Shown: positions 1 to 7,248, counted from the first letter of the stretch. The stretch: DNA of 13,237 bases from an uncultured Lachnospiraceae bacterium (GCA_910577675.1 CAJTOR010000065.1:1-13237); one strand, 5' to 3'. A program made the numbers and translations. The notes: generated from the letters alone by a model not told the origin.

Positions 1-52
1 GTACGCACGGTGGTGTGAGAGGACGGCGGTTAATCACCGCCTCCTACTCGAT
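1..52 (+). mobile_element. Group II intron, 3' end (end of domain V and domain VI)
   Basis: The first bases resemble the 3' strand of a group II intron domain V (GTACGCACGGT, 1-11). They are followed by a complete domain VI hairpin: GAG (17-19) and AGGA (20-23) pair with TCCT (42-45) and CTC (47-49), leaving A46 unpaired as the branch-point adenosine. An inner stem GGCGGT (25-30) / ACCGCC (36-41) closes a five-base loop. The intron should end about 6-7 bases past A46, near the AT at 51-52. The catalytic core and any reverse transcriptase/maturase lie left of the window. The intron runs in the same direction as dpaA and stops about 90 bp before it, so the dpaA start region is intact. The fold and bulged A are seen directly; the assignment rests on family knowledge. 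Exact 3' splice site uncertain by one or two bases. Confidence 0.75.
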
Positions 53-84
53 TTCGTTTATTTTTTCCAAATGTTTTTTAAGTC

Positions 85-111
85 ACCTTTTTATGCGCCC
101 ATCATATATTT
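85..111 (+). promoter_or_regulatory. Candidate sigma-K-type (mother-cell) promoter for dpaA
   Basis: AC at 85-86, 16 bases, then CATATATTT at 103-111 resembles the sigma-K pattern AC-N16/17-CATA-N3-TA. The final TA is displaced by one base (TA at 111-112), so the match is imperfect. In Bacillus subtilis the spoVF (dpaAB) operon is transcribed late in the mother cell by sigma-K, which makes a promoter here plausible. It lies downstream of the group II intron end, so the intron insertion would not separate it from the gene. Confidence 0.4.
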
Positions 112-144
112 AGATTATAACACGCAAAAAAAGCAGGTATCCCA

Positions 145-990
145 ATGGAGAGAAATATCGGTATTTTTGGCGGGGATGACAGGTACTGTTATCTTGCGAA
201 TGACCTGATACTGCGCGGGAATAAAGTATGGGTGTGGGAACTTGGGAGTGAGAGAAGTGCATGTCCTCTGCTGTCGGAATATGAGAAGGTGGAGGCGGTA
301 AAAAGTTTTTCTGAACTGGCAAGGGTCTGTCAGGTTCTGGTAGGACCGGTGCCGTTTTCAAAATATCTGAAAGAAAAAAAAGAGTTCGGTGATTCTCTAT
401 GTAAAGCTTTGCAGCCAGGACAATATTTTTATGCGGGGGGCATCCCTAAGGAATTGGCGGACACACTAAAAAACAGTGGTGTTAAAGTAACGGATTTTCT
501 TAAAGAAAAGTCTTTCTTAAAGAAGAATGCCGAATTAACCGCACAGGGTTTGGTAGCTGAAGTGATGTGTGCCTGGAAAAAAAGAATAAAGGGTGCGAAG
601 GTGCTTGTTACCGGGTTTGGATTTTGTGGCAGGGAGATTGCCGGAATCATGCGCGGTGTGGGAGCGGATGTAACCGTGTGCGTGCGCCGGATGCAAAGTG
701 CGTGGGAGGCATATGAGGCGGGATTTTCCATCGGTTATTATGAGCAGCTTGACGGTCTGCTTCCTGGGATGGATATTGTAATCAATACGGTTCCTGCCAT
801 GGTGATTCCAGAAGACAGGCTGCGCCATGCGCGGGAAAAAACACTTTTTGTTGAGATTGCTTCCGCGCCGGGAGGATTTTCTACAGAATTGGCAGAAAAT
901 CTTGGGATGATGGTGCTCCTCTGTCCGGGTCTTCCCGGAAAATACGCCCCGGAGGGGGCGGCACTTGCAATGGCGGAGTGTATAGTTTGA
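145..990 (+). CDS. dpaA: Dipicolinate synthase subunit A
   Basis: 281-residue subunit of dipicolinic acid synthase, which makes the spore-core chelator dipicolinate from the lysine-pathway intermediate dihydrodipicolinate in the mother cell. The N-terminus (IGIFGGDDRY, residues 5-14) and the C-terminal motif LPGKYAPEGAALAMAE are hallmarks of the SpoVFA/DpaA family. A Rossmann nucleotide-binding loop GFGFCG lies at residues 157-162, followed by a VCVRR strand end consistent with NAD(P)H binding. Length is close to the Bacillus protein of just under 300 residues. ATG 145 follows a modest ribosome site (AGCAGGT, 132-138). dpaB follows 93 bp downstream on the same strand, as in the Bacillus spoVF operon. 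Regulation is probably late mother-cell sporulation (candidate promoter at 85-111). No frameshift or missing motif was seen. Confidence 0.95.
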   Translation: MERNIGIFGGDDRYCYLANDLILRGNKVWVWELGSERSACPLLSEYEKVEAVKSFSELARVCQVLVGPVPFSKYLKEKKEFGDSLCKALQPGQYFYAGGIPKELADTLKNSGVKVTDFLKEKSFLKKNAELTAQGLVAEVMCAWKKRIKGAKVLVTGFGFCGREIAGIMRGVGADVTVCVRRMQSAWEAYEAGFSIGYYEQLDGLLPGMDIVINTVPAMVIPEDRLRHAREKTLFVEIASAPGGFSTELAENLGMMVLLCPGLPGKYAPEGAALAMAECIV

Positions 991-1083
991 AAAAGTATGG
1001 GGCTGATTTATTGAGGGGATGTGCGGTTAAGTGGTGATGGGAGGGTGGATGTGAGATTTTAACAGAAAGAGTGGGGAATAGAA

Positions 1084-1665
1084 ATGGAAATTAATGAAAA
1101 GAATATAGGGATCGCATTTACGGGATCTTTTTGCACATACAAAAAAAGTTTTGCCGAACTGGAGAACCTTGTAGCGGCAGGCGCAAGGGTACAGACTATT
1201 TTTTCTAACGCGGCACAGAACATTGACAGCCGATTTGGCGAGGCGGATAGCTTTATTAAGCGGGCGGAAGAAATTACGGGGAAAAAACCATTCCTTACCA
1301 TTAAAGAATCCGAGGTAGTTGGACCTTCTGCAATGTTTGACCTTATGGTGATTATGCCCTGCACCGGGAACACCGTCGCAAAGCTGGCAAACGGTATTAC
1401 GGACAGCCCGGTGCTGATGGCGGCGAAAGCGCATCTGCGCAACGAGAAACCGCTTGTGCTATGTATTGCGAGCAATGATGCACTTGGTATGAATATGAAG
1501 AATATTGGATTGCTGATGAATGCAAAAAATATTTATTTTGTCCCGTTCTCCCAGGATGACCCGGAAAAAAAGCCGAATTCCCTGGTAGCGCATTTTGAAA
1601 AATTGACGGACACAATTAAATATGCGCTTGACGGAAAGCAGATTCAGCCAGTATTGGCAGTATAA
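1084..1665 (+). CDS. dpaB: Dipicolinate synthase subunit B (flavoprotein)
   Basis: 193-residue partner of DpaA, a flavoprotein-fold subunit (relatives include UbiX/Dfp-type FMN proteins) needed for dipicolinate synthesis in the mother cell. Visible family features are an N-terminal strand and loop IGIAFTGSFCTYKK (residues 8-21), a central MPCTGNTVAKLANG block starting near residue 91, and DSPVLMAAKAHLRNEKPLVL, the usual core of SpoVFB proteins. A good ribosome site (GTGGGGA) lies about 8 bases before ATG 1084. Length is near the Bacillus protein (about 200 residues). It sits between dpaA (93 bp gap) and the asparagine synthase gene (49 bp gap), all on the plus strand, so one transcript is likely. 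The function is well supported by family and by gene order. Confidence 0.95.
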   Translation: MEINEKNIGIAFTGSFCTYKKSFAELENLVAAGARVQTIFSNAAQNIDSRFGEADSFIKRAEEITGKKPFLTIKESEVVGPSAMFDLMVIMPCTGNTVAKLANGITDSPVLMAAKAHLRNEKPLVLCIASNDALGMNMKNIGLLMNAKNIYFVPFSQDDPEKKPNSLVAHFEKLTDTIKYALDGKQIQPVLAV

Positions 1666-1699
1666 TTTTAAAACACAGGGATTATGCGGAACTTTAAAT

Positions 1700-1705
1700 A
1701 GGAGG
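1700..1705 (+). promoter_or_regulatory. Ribosome binding site fixing the asnB start
   Basis: A perfect AGGAGG sits nine bases before ATG 1715. Initiation there yields a protein starting Met-Cys-Gly-Ile, as class II glutamine amidotransferases require. The reading frame is open back to 1622, but those codons overlap the end of dpaB and would bury the catalytic cysteine. Confidence 0.9.
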
Positions 1706-1714
1706 ATGCAGAAT

Positions 1715-3592
1715 ATGTGCGGAATTGCCGGGTTTTGTGCGCCGGGGCGCGATTTGACAGCGGAGGAAGGACGATATAAGAAAATACTGGATACGATAAA
1801 CCAGGTGCAAAAGCACCGCGGACCGGACGAGGAAGGCACATATCTGTCAAAGCACTGCGGGCTGGCTCATGTGCGCCTCTCAATCCTTGACCTGGCGCAC
1901 GGACAGCAGCCGATGGCAAGAAAAAAAGGCGGTGAGGATGCAGTCATTGTATATAACGGCGAAATCTATAATATGCGTGAGCTGCGGGAAGAACTGGAAA
2001 AAGATGGGGAAATATTCTATACAACCAGCGATACAGAAGTAATTATGAATGGTTACTGCCGCTATGGGAAAGAATTCTTCAAGCGTCTTAACGGGATATT
2101 TGCCATAGCAATCTGGGATGAAGGACTCAATGAACTGCTCCTTGTCCGCGACAGGCTCGGAGTAAAACCATTGTTCTATGCATTCCATGAAAATATGCTG
2201 TATTTTTCATCCGAGATCAAAGGCATCCTTGTGGTGCCAGGTTTTCCGGCAGAAGTTGACAGGGAAGGTCTTTGTGAGATCTTCGCCCTAGGACCGGCTA
2301 AAACCCCCGGAAAAGGTGTTTTCTGCGGCGTGAAGGAAGTGCGCGCCGGAAGTGTATTAACATTGCACGCGGGAACGGCTGCCCTCGACGCAAGAAAAGC
2401 CTTGCAGGAAGAATATTACTGGAAACTTGAAGCTAAGGAGCACACGGAAGATTTTGCGCAGACGGTGGAACATACCACATGGCTGATTACGGACGCTGTG
2501 CGTATGCAGATGCTCTCGGATATTCCGATCAGTACTTTTCTTTCCGGGGGTGTGGATTCAAGCCTTGTCACTGCCATCTGTGCGGCGGAGTTGAAAAAAG
2601 AAGGGAAGATACTGGATACATTTTCCTTTGATTTTACGGAAAATGATAAATATTTTCAGTCCAGTGCCTATCAGCCATCGCAGGACCGGCCTTTTGCTGA
2701 GATGATGGTAAAGCGGTGCGGCACGAACCACCATTTCCTTGAGTGTGACAACACACTTTTAGCAGACTATCTCTCACCGGCGGTAAGGGCGCGTGACCTG
2801 CCGTGTATGGCGGATGTTGAGGCTTCGATGCTGTACTTTTGCAGACAGGTGGTGCAGTACGATAAAGTGGCATTAACCGGTGAGTGTGCGGATGAAATAT
2901 TTGGCGGATACCCGTGGTTCCACCGGGAAGAGCTGGTGACAAAACATGGATTTCCATGGTCAAATGAATTTTCCATGCGCACGGCGATGTTAAAAGATGA
3001 AGTGTTGGGGGAATTGAACCTGAAAGAATATGAGGCAGCAGCCTACGAGGCAACGATGGAAACCGCGCCGGTGAATTACGAATTTTCAGAGCTGGAACAG
3101 GGAAGGCAGCGCATTGGCTGGCTGAATTTAAACTGGTTTATGGTCACACTCCTTGACCGTATGGACCGCACAAGCATGGCGAGCGGTCTTGAGGCAAGAG
3201 TACCATTTGCAGACCACCGGATTGTGGAATACATCTACAATGTGCCGTGGGAGATGAAATGCCCGGACGGGATGGTAAAAGGGCTTTTGCGCAAGGCGGG
3301 GGAAGCCTACCTGCCAAAAGAAGTGCTGTACCGGAAAAAGAGTCCTTACCCTAAGACCTACCATCCAGGTTACGAGCGGATTTTAAAAGGGCGCTTTGCG
3401 CAGATGCTATCAGATCAGAGCCAGCCAATCCATGCACTTCTTGATACGAAAAAGGCAAAAGCATTTATGGCAATGCCTTCGGATTATGCGAAACCATGGT
3501 ACGGGCAGTTAATGGCAGGACCACAGTTGTACGCGTATTTATTGCAGGTAAATGACTGGTTAAATGCGTATAAAATAAGAATAAAATTATAG
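1715..3592 (+). CDS. asnB: Glutamine-hydrolysing asparagine synthase (AsnB/AsnO type)
   Basis: 625-residue asparagine synthetase that converts aspartate, glutamine and ATP to asparagine and glutamate. The N-terminal class II glutaminase domain (about 1-215) begins MCGIAGF, so Cys2 becomes the N-terminal nucleophile after Met removal. KHRGPDEEG and YNGEIYN blocks follow. The C-terminal ATP-pyrophosphatase domain carries the P-loop SGGVDSS at residues 277-283, then GECADEIFGGY and SGLEARVPFADH blocks. Length fits the Bacillus AsnB/AsnO class (614-632) rather than the shorter E. coli AsnB (554). It lies 49 bp behind dpaB on the same strand. B. subtilis has a sporulation-specific paralogue, AsnO, so a sporulation role is a reasonable inference but not shown. 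All catalytic blocks are intact. Confidence 0.95.
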   Translation: MCGIAGFCAPGRDLTAEEGRYKKILDTINQVQKHRGPDEEGTYLSKHCGLAHVRLSILDLAHGQQPMARKKGGEDAVIVYNGEIYNMRELREELEKDGEIFYTTSDTEVIMNGYCRYGKEFFKRLNGIFAIAIWDEGLNELLLVRDRLGVKPLFYAFHENMLYFSSEIKGILVVPGFPAEVDREGLCEIFALGPAKTPGKGVFCGVKEVRAGSVLTLHAGTAALDARKALQEEYYWKLEAKEHTEDFAQTVEHTTWLITDAVRMQMLSDIPISTFLSGGVDSSLVTAICAAELKKEGKILDTFSFDFTENDKYFQSSAYQPSQDRPFAEMMVKRCGTNHHFLECDNTLLADYLSPAVRARDLPCMADVEASMLYFCRQVVQYDKVALTGECADEIFGGYPWFHREELVTKHGFPWSNEFSMRTAMLKDEVLGELNLKEYEAAAYEATMETAPVNYEFSELEQGRQRIGWLNLNWFMVTLLDRMDRTSMASGLEARVPFADHRIVEYIYNVPWEMKCPDGMVKGLLRKAGEAYLPKEVLYRKKSPYPKTYHPGYERILKGRFAQMLSDQSQPIHALLDTKKAKAFMAMPSDYAKPWYGQLMAGPQLYAYLLQVNDWLNAYKIRIKL

Positions 3593-3674
3593 ATTTAACT
3601 TATCAATTATATTAGGTAGAGGATAAGCCCACTCTGAAAAGAGATAGCAGTATAGGGATATAATTTCCTTTGAC
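3591..3674. repeat. Diverged direct repeat, left copy
   Basis: Bases 3592-3628 align with 4053-4090, with ATTTAAC-T/C-TATCAATT almost identical, then a decayed middle and a common ATAAGC end. A second matching block, 3656-3674, pairs with 4097-4115 (about 16 of 19 identical, around ATAATTTC). Many differences are C/T transitions, suggesting an old duplication. The left copy has about 20 extra bases between its two blocks. Read on the minus strand it encodes a peptide like LPNIIDKLNL followed by a stop, similar to LPDPIDRLNF at the start of the thioredoxin-like ORF. By-eye alignment; boundaries approximate. Confidence 0.5.
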
Positions 3675-3699
3675 TGCGGGACGAAGCGGGGCAGAAGAT

Positions 3700-3747
3700 A
3701 AAGGGGAGTTGTTGCAAAATACGCCATTTTGCACCAGCTCCCCTTTT
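3700..3747 (+). terminator. Probable transcription terminator after asnB
   Basis: A long hairpin: AAAGGGGAG (3700-3708) pairs with CTCCCCTTT (3738-3746), and TGCAAAAT (3713-3720) pairs with ATTTTGCA (3726-3733) around a five-base loop, with a small internal loop between stems. It ends in TTTT. It sits 107 bp after the asnB stop and faces the minus-strand thioredoxin-like ORF, so it could also stop converging transcription. The T-run is short, so efficiency is uncertain. Confidence 0.6.
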
Positions 3748-3789
3748 GTACTGAAAAAGCTTTGTTTTGGTTATATGGAAGGAAATATA

Positions 3790-4095
3790 TTAAACGGTAT
3801 CATCGCTAAGTTTTTGGAAAATAGCCTTTGCTTCCTCTTTTTTGAGAACCTTGCCGTAGGAAACCACTTTCCCATCCACCACCAGTGCGGGGGTGGTCAT
3901 TACTCCATAGGCAGCAATCTGAGTGAAATCTGTTACATGGTCAATGGGCGCGTCCATTCCCAACTCTGTCAGAGCTGCCCGCACTGCATCTTCAAGGGCA
4001 TGGCATTTTGCATATGCGGTAAAAGATTGTTTGTCAATAGTTCTTTGATAAAAATTTAACCTATCAATTGGATCTGGCAGGGAGATAAGCTCCAT
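3790..4095 (-). pseudogene. Thioredoxin-like small redox protein, degenerate (YxxC instead of CxxC)
   Basis: A 101-residue minus-strand ORF. From residue 29 onward (AKCHALEDAVRAAL... VTDFTQIAAYGVMTTPALVVDGKVVSYGKV) it matches the small 'redox-active disulfide protein 2'/thioredoxin_3 family, including the cis-Pro TTPALVVDG motif. Members of that family normally start close to a G-T-G-C-x-K-C active site. Here the first cysteine is Tyr (TAYAKC) and the first strand is replaced by MELISLPDPIDRLNFYQ. That replacement lies in a direct repeat shared with 3591-3674. There is no convincing ribosome site before 4095. I read it as a relic or rearranged gene, perhaps a one-cysteine protein. The family is fairly sure; pseudogene status is inferred. 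The plus-strand ORF across the same bases is a shadow. Confidence 0.6.
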
Positions 4096-4115
4096 CGGAC
4101 ATAATTTCTTTCGAC
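4052..4115. repeat. Diverged direct repeat, right copy
   Basis: Second copy of the repeat at 3591-3674 (blocks 4053-4090 and 4097-4115). It overlaps the first ~15 codons of the minus-strand thioredoxin-like ORF and its upstream region. The two copies bracket a stretch of about 380 bp holding that ORF, as expected if the segment was duplicated or inserted. Confidence 0.5.
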
Positions 4116-4158
4116 ATAAAGTTTGCAGGATTGTTCAATCGGACAGGAGGAAAAATAC

Positions 4159-4187
4159 TTGTATTCTGCTTGATGAAAGGTTAAAAT
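4159..4187 (+). promoter_or_regulatory. Candidate promoter for the SGNH lipoprotein unit
   Basis: TTGTAT (4159-4164), 17 bases, TAAAAT (4182-4187). The -10 matches five of six consensus bases and the -35 only three. Transcription would start near 4194, giving a leader of about 125 nt before ATG 4320. That leader contains a 15-codon ORF (4203-4250, MKICLGLGADPIGKL) preceded by a GGGGG run. Whether that ORF is translated is unknown. Confidence 0.35.
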
Positions 4188-4319
4188 AATAGGGGGCAAT
4201 ATATGAAAATATGTCTCGGATTGGGTGCAGACCCTATCGGTAAGCTGTAATAGCAGCACAGGGACTTGAAATTTTATTTGAAATGGTGGTTCACATCCGG
4301 CACAGAACAAGGGGGAATT

Positions 4320-5786
4320 ATGAAAAGAAAAATTATTGTAAAGGGGATGTTGATAGGGATGATACTTTTAGGTGCAGCCGGATGCGGCAAGGGCGGGGAG
4401 GAAGAGGGAAGTGTAAATACGTCGGATATTACTGGTGCGGTGGATGGAAATGGAGAGGAAAATAAGGAAAACCCGGATGATGTGACACCGGAACCGACCA
4501 AGGTTGGAATACCGCCCGTCCCGACACTCACCCCGGAGCCAACCAAAGCTTCGGAGCCTGCTTCGGATGGAGAATCTTCAATCGAAAATACCCGAACCAA
4601 AGAGGAGATTTACAATGATATGATTGCGCGCTCTTTTTTGTCCGCGGGCAATAATAACAGGGTAAAAAAGGTATTGGAAAAAGCAAGGAACGGGGAAGAT
4701 GTGTTGCTTGCCTATATTGGCGGTTCCATTACCGAGGGCGCAAACGCCACGGATGCCACCTGTTATGTATCAAAATCCTATGACGGTTTTGTAGAACTTA
4801 CAGGAAGCGGGGAGAAGGGAAATGTAAGCTTTATTAATTCGGGTCTTGGCGGAACTTCCTCCGCACTTGGGATTATGCGCTATGACCGGGATATTGTTGA
4901 GCTGGCGGGAAGAAAACCGGATATTGTCTTTATCGAATTTTCAGTAAATGACTGGCAGGAGCCGACGGATGGGGAAGCTTTTGAATCCTTGATCCGCCGT
5001 ATTTACGGTGCTGAAAATGAACCTGCCGTAGTGCTTGTTTTTGCAGTATTTAAATCGCGTTGGAACATGCAGTCAAACTACATACCTCTCGGCAAAATCT
5101 ACAACCTGCCAATGATTAGTATTTTGGATGCGGTTGTCCCGGCACTTGATGAGGAGCATACGTTAAGCGAGGATTTGTTCTTCTCGGATATCTACCATCC
5201 GACACAGTACGGTCATATGATTATGGCGGACTGCATTAACTATATGTTTGAACAGTTGGATGCGGCAAAAGCGGATGAGCCGTATGCTATGCCAAAGAAA
5301 AGTTATAACGGCGGTTCCTATGAACATGTTGCAATGATTGACCGGGTGCGGCAGGATTTGGTGACGGAATTATCCGAGGGCGGTTTTTCAGGGAATGATA
5401 CGGCGCTTGGGAATTACCGTTACGGGGAAAAACCGAAAACTTTCCCGGATAACTGGATGCATGAAGCAGGGAGCACAGAAGATTTTCGGATGAAGCTTAC
5501 CTGCAAGAGCCTGTTGATGGCATACAAACAGAGCAGTGATAAGAAATTTGGCAGCGTGGATGTGTATGTGGACGGCGAATTCGCGATGAAGGTGGATGGC
5601 TATTCGGAAGGCGGCTGGAATAACCCGGTTCCGGTTCAGGTAATAAAGGGTCGCGAGGAAGCGGAACATGTGATTGAAATCAGGATGTCCGAGGGTTCGC
5701 AAGACAAGACCTTTTCCATCCTTGCATTTGCGGCAGGACTTGAAGAAGAGCCGGAAACGAAAGATACAGCACAAGGGGAAAAATAA
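4320..5786 (+). CDS. SGNH/GDSL-family hydrolase, predicted lipoprotein
   Basis: 488 residues from ATG 4320, chosen because GGGGG precedes it and the protein then opens with a signal peptide (MKRKII... MILLGAAGC). Cys22 is the likely lipidated residue, though the lipobox has Ala at -3 rather than the usual Leu. A Thr/Pro/Glu-rich linker with two PEPTK units follows (about 55-90). The hydrolase core carries the SGNH blocks: GGSITEG with nucleophile Ser136, Gly in NSGLGGTSS, SVND with Asn210, and the catalytic pair D290-x-x-H293 (DIYHP). About 180 C-terminal residues look beta-rich (KFGSVDVYVDGEF) and may be a carbohydrate-binding-like domain. Substrate unknown; relatives are esterases or deacetylases on polysaccharides. 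It would act at the outer cell surface. Its TAA overlaps the next gene's ATG by one base. Confidence 0.85.
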   Translation: MKRKIIVKGMLIGMILLGAAGCGKGGEEEGSVNTSDITGAVDGNGEENKENPDDVTPEPTKVGIPPVPTLTPEPTKASEPASDGESSIENTRTKEEIYNDMIARSFLSAGNNNRVKKVLEKARNGEDVLLAYIGGSITEGANATDATCYVSKSYDGFVELTGSGEKGNVSFINSGLGGTSSALGIMRYDRDIVELAGRKPDIVFIEFSVNDWQEPTDGEAFESLIRRIYGAENEPAVVLVFAVFKSRWNMQSNYIPLGKIYNLPMISILDAVVPALDEEHTLSEDLFFSDIYHPTQYGHMIMADCINYMFEQLDAAKADEPYAMPKKSYNGGSYEHVAMIDRVRQDLVTELSEGGFSGNDTALGNYRYGEKPKTFPDNWMHEAGSTEDFRMKLTCKSLLMAYKQSSDKKFGSVDVYVDGEFAMKVDGYSEGGWNNPVPVQVIKGREEAEHVIEIRMSEGSQDKTFSILAFAAGLEEEPETKDTAQGEK

Positions 5787-6193
5787 TGGGCGGGCGGAAC
5801 TATCTGATACAGGCGCGGCGTAGCAGGATATGCTACGCCGCTGTGTTTATACTGCTGCTTTTTGTGGAAATTATGATTGCCCTGTATGTGCATGATTCAT
5901 TTGTCAGACCGTATTTGGGGGATGTGTTAGCAGTGGTTGTGGTGTATTGTTTTATTAGAATATTTATTACCGGGAGAGTGGGGGTCTTGCCCCTGGGGGT
6001 ATTTTTCTTTGTAGCCTGTGTGGAAGTGATGCAGTATTTCCGGCTGGCGGAGCGGCTCGGTATTATGGGCAACCGTTTCTTTCGAATTTTGCTTGGGTCA
6101 GTTTTTGACTGGAAGGATATAGCATGTTATGCGGTGGGATGTATTATGTTAGTAGGCTGGGAATATTGCTGTATGTTTTTTAACAGGAATTAA
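5786..6193 (+). CDS. DUF2809-family small membrane protein
   Basis: 135 residues with about four predicted membrane helices (residues ~15-35, 46-62, 66-84, 111-131). The pattern GDVLAVVVVYC... LPLGVFFFVACVEVMQYF... LGSVFDWKDIACYAVGC is typical of DUF2809 proteins, whose biochemical function is not established. ATG 5786 shares its A with the stop codon of the SGNH hydrolase (TAATG), and AAGGGG lies about 9 bases upstream, so the two are translationally coupled and probably work together or at the same membrane. No terminator hairpin is obvious after the stop. Confidence 0.85.
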   Translation: MGGRNYLIQARRSRICYAAVFILLLFVEIMIALYVHDSFVRPYLGDVLAVVVVYCFIRIFITGRVGVLPLGVFFFVACVEVMQYFRLAERLGIMGNRFFRILLGSVFDWKDIACYAVGCIMLVGWEYCCMFFNRN

Positions 6194-6284
6194 TAGTTTT
6201 ATAATGCTGTAATAAAATGAAAAATAATAAAGAAACCGGGTAAAGTAAATTAAGTAATAAATTGAGTGAAATGTAAAAATATGG

Positions 6285-6291
6285 AAGGAGG
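6285..6291 (+). promoter_or_regulatory. Ribosome binding site selecting GTG 6299
   Basis: AAGGAGG lies seven bases before GTG 6299, an ideal placement. The upstream in-frame ATG codons at 6266 and 6281 would start before or inside this site, so GTG is the preferred start. Confidence 0.8.
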
Positions 6292-6298
6292 ATTGATA

Positions 6299-7180
6299 GT
6301 GGAGAATCTTGAAAAATATTTGGTGAAGCTTACGGAAAAAATTCCGGATATCGGATGTCGGCTTTGCGACGGGGCAGAAGAAGAAATGCCACAAAAGAGC
6401 CTTGAGGAAGAAACAAAAATCCTGATAAAGCAAGAGAAATTGGATTGTACATTGTTTGGGCGGATGGGAAATTTAAAGGAACTGATTCTTCATGACTGTG
6501 AACTGGAAAATATTGGGTGCCTCGCCGGGGCGCAGCACTTAAAAAAATTAATTCTTGTCCGGTGTTTCTTAAAGGGGCAGGATCTTTCCGCGTTATCGCA
6601 GGCTCCCGCGCTAAAGGAGCTTAGTCTGAATGTAATGGATGGCAGTGGATTAAAAGTACTTGCGGGAATCAGGACGCTAAAGAATTTAAGCCTGAGGAAA
6701 GTTACCGGAATAAAACCGGAGGATGTGGAAAGTTTTGTCCGGCTACAGGAACTTCGTCTGGAAGAAATGGGAATATGTGACGGCAGTTTTCTGTTAAAGC
6801 TTAAAGAACTAAAAAGTCTTGATTTGTGCTGGCATGTAATGGAAAACCTTGATTTTTTGCAGGCACTTACAAAACTTTCAAAATTCCATCTTGCCAAAAA
6901 AGCGCTGGATGAAAGGGGATTATCGGCAGTTCCCGGACTTGTGAAATTAAAGGAATTTGTTTATCCTGTTGCGGATTTAAAAATATATGCAAACCATCCC
7001 TGCCTTGAGAAGATCGGGATGGCACCCGATGTCGTACAGGATTTTGGATTATTTTTGGGCAGCAGGGTAAATAGCTTTATGATTTGCGGCAACACGACAG
7101 AAAGTGCAATGCAGTTGATTATGAATAAGATGGAACAGTATGTAAAGATTTATTCATATGGGCGGGAATCCATGGTATAG
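6299..7180 (+). CDS. Leucine-rich-repeat-like cytoplasmic protein
   Basis: 293 residues starting at GTG 6299. The middle (about residues 45-225) consists of irregular leucine-rich repeats of roughly 22-24 residues with strands such as LKELILHDCELENIGCL, LKKLILVRC, LKELSLNVMDGSGLKVL, LKNLSLRKV, LQELRLEEMG and LKSLDLCW. This predicts a solenoid used for protein binding. There is no signal peptide, transmembrane helix or wall anchor, so it should be cytoplasmic, unlike most secreted Firmicute LRR proteins. The ends (1-40, acidic; 240-293) are not LRR and I do not recognise them. A Nudix gene follows 68 bp downstream on the same strand. No specific function can be assigned. Confidence 0.75.
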   Translation: MENLEKYLVKLTEKIPDIGCRLCDGAEEEMPQKSLEEETKILIKQEKLDCTLFGRMGNLKELILHDCELENIGCLAGAQHLKKLILVRCFLKGQDLSALSQAPALKELSLNVMDGSGLKVLAGIRTLKNLSLRKVTGIKPEDVESFVRLQELRLEEMGICDGSFLLKLKELKSLDLCWHVMENLDFLQALTKLSKFHLAKKALDERGLSAVPGLVKLKEFVYPVADLKIYANHPCLEKIGMAPDVVQDFGLFLGSRVNSFMICGNTTESAMQLIMNKMEQYVKIYSYGRESMV

Positions 7181-7248
7181 AAACAAGATGGGGCAAAGAG
7201 GGATGCAAGTTTGCGGGCAGGAGGGAAAACTATAAAAGGAGGAGAAAG

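Noticed and set aside
1622..1714. Upstream extension of the asparagine synthase frame
   Set aside because: It overlaps the end of dpaB and would place the catalytic Cys away from the N-terminus; AGGAGG and MCGI at 1715 give the correct start.
3670..4059. 129-residue plus-strand reading frame opposite the thioredoxin-like ORF
   Set aside because: Its sequence is the antisense of the recognisable thioredoxin-family strand, with many Cys/His and no ribosome site, and it spans the terminator hairpin at 3700-3747.
4203..4250. 15-codon ORF (MKICLGLGADPIGKL) with a GGGGG site, as a leader peptide
   Set aside because: The candidate promoter would start transcription at about its ribosome site, and nothing links it to regulation of the next gene. 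Mentioned only within the promoter entry.
6197..6205. TATAAT at 6200-6205 as a promoter for the LRR-like gene
   Set aside because: No acceptable -35 hexamer at 16-18 bp upstream; AT-rich sequence makes chance matches likely.
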